NCBI GenBank assembly: GCA_009780415.1
Contig: WRAC01000003.1
Span: 35,084-99,083, forward strand
DNA: 64,000 bases
Direction: 5' to 3'
Origin: Defluviitaleaceae bacterium
GTDB taxonomy: Bacteria > Bacillota > Clostridia > Lachnospirales > WRAX01
Shown: piece after piece, positions 62,157 through 64,000 of the stretch
How the letters are laid out: each line of letters starts with the position of its first letter
Position numbering within the stretch: the first letter of the stretch is position 1
The notes under the pieces: model-generated
What the model was told of the DNA's origin: nothing
The model's database searches: none
The model's input: the letters and a program-made list of their open reading frames with translations, nothing else
Made by a program: the position numbers and the translations under genes

Positions 62157-63662
62157 TTATGTTGAATATAAAGTAGCGTACTTCATTACAGCGTGCTGAT
62201 CCGCCTCTTCTATAGGCATGGTCGCGGTATGTCTGCCCTCGCACATTACAAAAATCCTATCGCTCATACGGAACAGCTCCGGCAGCTCCGATGAAATCAT
62301 AATAATCGACTTCCCGCCCTTCGCAAGCCCGTTCATCAGCTTATAAATCTCGCTTTTCGCCCCAACGTCTATACCGCGCGTCGGCTCGTCAAAAATAAGG
62401 ATATCGCAGTTCTTTATAAGCCATTTCGCTAAAATCACCTTTTGCTGATTTCCTCCGGAAAGATTCTTAACAAGCTGCTGTACCGAAGGCGTCCTTATAT
62501 CAATCTTATCAACATACTCCTCGGAAACCTCGCGGATTTTCCGCTCGTTTAAAAACACGCCGTTTACAAAATCATCCATGGCGGACATTACGGCATTGTC
62601 CGCTATCCTCATGCCCAAGGCCAGCCCATAACGTTTCCTATCCTCGGAAAGATATCCAATGCCATGGTTTACGGCGTCGCTTGGCGAATTAATTCTTACT
62701 TTCTTTCCGTTTACATAAATATCGCCGCCGGTTTTTGGATCCGCTCCGAAAATAAGTCTGGCAACTTCTGTCCTGCCCGCGCCCATAAGCCCCGCAAAGC
62801 CCAGAATCTCGCCGCGCCGCAACTCGAAGGACACATTACTTACGTCCTTTGAACTAAGATTTTCCACTTTCAATACAACATCCGCGCCCGGTTCGACCTG
62901 GCTGGCCTGTTTCGGCTCTTCATACGCAACGCGGCCTATCATCATCTGGATTATCTCGTCAATCCCGGTTTCGGCTGTGTTTTTTGTGCCAACCAATTCC
63001 CCGTCGCGTAAAACGGTGATTCTGTCCGTAATACGCTGGATTTCGTCCATACGATGGGATATGTAAATCATTGCGACGCCTTTTTCCTTCAACTCCGTTA
63101 TTATATTGAACAAAACATCAATTTCCGTCTCCGTTAAAGTGGCTGTAGGTTCGTCAAACACTATCACGCGCGATTCGTAAGAGATCGCCTTAGCGATTTC
63201 CACTATCTGCTGCTTGCCGACCGTTAGGCTCGCCACTTTCTCCCTGGGATTAATTTTAACGTTCAGCTTCTCAAACAATTTCTCCGTTTTATGATTAATA
63301 ATGCCATCGTTTAAAAAAAGCCCGCTGCTTTCCCTTCCAATGTAAATATTTTGCGCAACGGTCAAGTGATTCATCAGGTTCAGCTCCTGATGCACGATGG
63401 AAATACCCGCCGTCTGCGCGTCTTTTGGCGTCTTGAACTCAACCTTTTCACCGAAATAGTAAATATCGCCCGAATCGGCGCTGTGGATTCCTGTAAGCAC
63501 TTTCATGATGGTGGATTTTCCGGCGCCGTTCTCGCCAACAAGCGCCAGAACCTCACCTTGCCTGAGATTTAAGGAACAGTTTTTTAAGGCGTGAACCCCT
63601 TGAAACCGTTTGTCTATCCCGTTCATTTCTAAAATATATCCATCGTCAGGAGCGTTCTGCAC
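62157..63662 (-). CDS. Sugar ABC transporter ATP-binding protein (RbsA/MglA type)
   Basis: 501 residues with two ATPase domains. First: GENGAGKSTIMKVLTG, signature LTVGKQQIVEIAKAIS, VIVFDEPTATLT. Second: Walker A degenerate GLMGAGRTEVARL, LSGGNQQKVILAKWL, ILIFDEPTRGIDVG. This pattern (second Walker A altered) is normal for RbsA. I place the start at GTG 63662 with GGTGGTGA 7 bases upstream: the longer frame starting upstream contains the operon's promoter. Length fits (about 495-510). Confidence 0.92.
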   Translation of the reverse strand: MQNAPDDGYILEMNGIDKRFQGVHALKNCSLNLRQGEVLALVGENGAGKSTIMKVLTGIHSADSGDIYYFGEKVEFKTPKDAQTAGISIVHQELNLMNHLTVAQNIYIGRESSGLFLNDGIINHKTEKLFEKLNVKINPREKVASLTVGKQQIVEIAKAISYESRVIVFDEPTATLTETEIDVLFNIITELKEKGVAMIYISHRMDEIQRITDRITVLRDGELVGTKNTAETGIDEIIQMMIGRVAYEEPKQASQVEPGADVVLKVENLSSKDVSNVSFELRRGEILGFAGLMGAGRTEVARLIFGADPKTGGDIYVNGKKVRINSPSDAVNHGIGYLSEDRKRYGLALGMRIADNAVMSAMDDFVNGVFLNERKIREVSEEYVDKIDIRTPSVQQLVKNLSGGNQQKVILAKWLIKNCDILIFDEPTRGIDVGAKSEIYKLMNGLAKGGKSIIMISSELPELFRMSDRIFVMCEGRHTATMPIEEADQHAVMKYATLYST

Positions 63663-63703
63663 GAATCCGTCACCACCGTTGCCGTAAGCGTCAATTAAAA
63701 AGC

Positions 63704-63733
63704 AGTATATCATAAAAATACACCGTTTGTCAA
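63704..63733 (-). promoter_or_regulatory. Promoter of the sugar ABC operon
   Basis: TTGACA (63733-63728), an 18-base spacer and TATACT (63709-63704) on the minus strand, about 40 bp before the GTG start of the ATPase gene. Confidence 0.82.
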
Positions 63734-63802
63734 AGAGTTTTTTGGTTATTTTGCCGCAAACAATAATCGTATAAAAAATGTGTAAATATTTAAAAATAAT
63801 GC

Positions 63803-63832
63803 TTGACAACGAATATTGTTCTATGGTAAGAT
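63803..63832 (+). promoter_or_regulatory. Strong plus-strand promoter at the right edge
   Basis: TTGACA (63803-63808), an 18-base spacer and TAAGAT (63827-63832). It is divergent from the sugar operon promoter and points out of the window. Confidence 0.7.
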
Positions 63833-63836
63833 AGCC

Positions 63837-64000
63837 ATTGTCGCCTCGGAAGAGTACACGACAATTTACGACAAACACCCGCACTTTGAAAACTGGATAA
63901 TAAGTGGAGAAGAAAGAAAAAAGCCAAGCAATTCCTGTAAAAGGGGTTATGAATTATTACGGCTGAGAGGTTGTAATGGGGAGTAACTGAACGGATAACA
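63837..64000 (+). other. Leader resembling a pre-rRNA transcript (continues beyond the window)
   Basis: After the promoter come an inverted repeat ATTGTCG ... CGACAAT (63837-63865) and, at 63881-63900, GCACTTTGAAAACTGGATAA, close to the element found before 16S and 23S rRNA genes in Bacillota. No 16S sequence begins inside the window, so an rRNA or other stable-RNA operon to the right is an inference. Confidence 0.4.

Noticed and set aside
1..64000. CRISPR arrays, prophage, restriction or toxin-antitoxin defence systems
   Set aside because: No regularly spaced direct repeats, integrase, methylase, nuclease or phage structural genes were seen. The small XRE locus is the only module with a faint resemblance and is reported with low confidence.

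Overview
The window looks like the chromosome of a spore-forming, Gram-positive anaerobe of the Clostridia type (Bacillota). Indicators are a T-box leader, an mcsA-mcsB-clpC cluster, the sporulation genes yunB and a YhcN/YlaJ-type lipoprotein, a SleC-like cortex-lytic enzyme, strong GGAGG ribosome binding sites with some TTG/GTG starts, and many paired -35/-10 promoters. I cannot name the species. No transposase, integrase, CRISPR array, tRNA or complete rRNA gene was seen.

Layout. 1-2440 (minus): a T-box leader and promoter drive two substrate-binding lipoproteins of different families; the second runs off the left edge. 2441-2833: no convincing gene, but a Cys-rich open fragment and three hairpins. 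2834-5335 (minus): a SleC-like precursor with five peptidoglycan-binding repeats. 5479-5694: a decayed O-methyltransferase gene. 5762-7483: a hemolysin-III family membrane protein and a P1-family peptidase. 7487-20857 (plus): a promoter followed by seven closely spaced genes: FIST sensor, hybrid kinase, HD-GYP response regulator, second hybrid kinase, ABC exporter, TIM-barrel isomerase-like protein and amidohydrolase. 20847-26516 (minus): a hexuronate/pectin catabolism operon kduI-kduD-kdgK-uxaB-uxaA with its own promoter and a palindromic candidate operator. 26529-27368: a YitT-family gene whose ribosome binding site lies in a hairpin. 27435-27624: a palindromic repeat element. 27628-38170 (minus): two giant secreted FN3-type surface proteins with related SLH-like C-terminal modules. 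38288-40690 (plus): a membrane-anchored hypothetical protein and a GH18 hydrolase with SH3b domain. 40695-46573: a small XRE regulator locus, hflX, membrane proteins, an amidohydrolase, upp and a sporulation lipoprotein. 46619-56344: PBP1A, yunB, rarA, then a zinc-ribbon gene followed by mcsA-mcsB-clpC without ctsR. 56337-63733 (minus): a P-type cation ATPase and a sugar ABC operon (ATPase, small membrane protein, permease, binding protein, FucU-like mutarotase). 63803-64000: a strong plus-strand promoter and a leader resembling those that precede rRNA genes.

How it fits together. The uronate operon would convert unsaturated and saturated uronic acids to 2-keto-3-deoxy-6-phosphogluconate, but the aldolase is not in the window. 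The large plus-strand cluster reads as a sensory phosphorelay coupled to c-di-GMP breakdown. The surface proteins, GH18 enzyme, PBP1A and SleC-like protein give the window a strong cell-envelope and spore-wall theme. The observations most worth following are the ribosome-binding-site hairpins, the two long palindromes, the giant surface-protein pair, the altered SleC-like enzyme and the ctsR-less stress operon.
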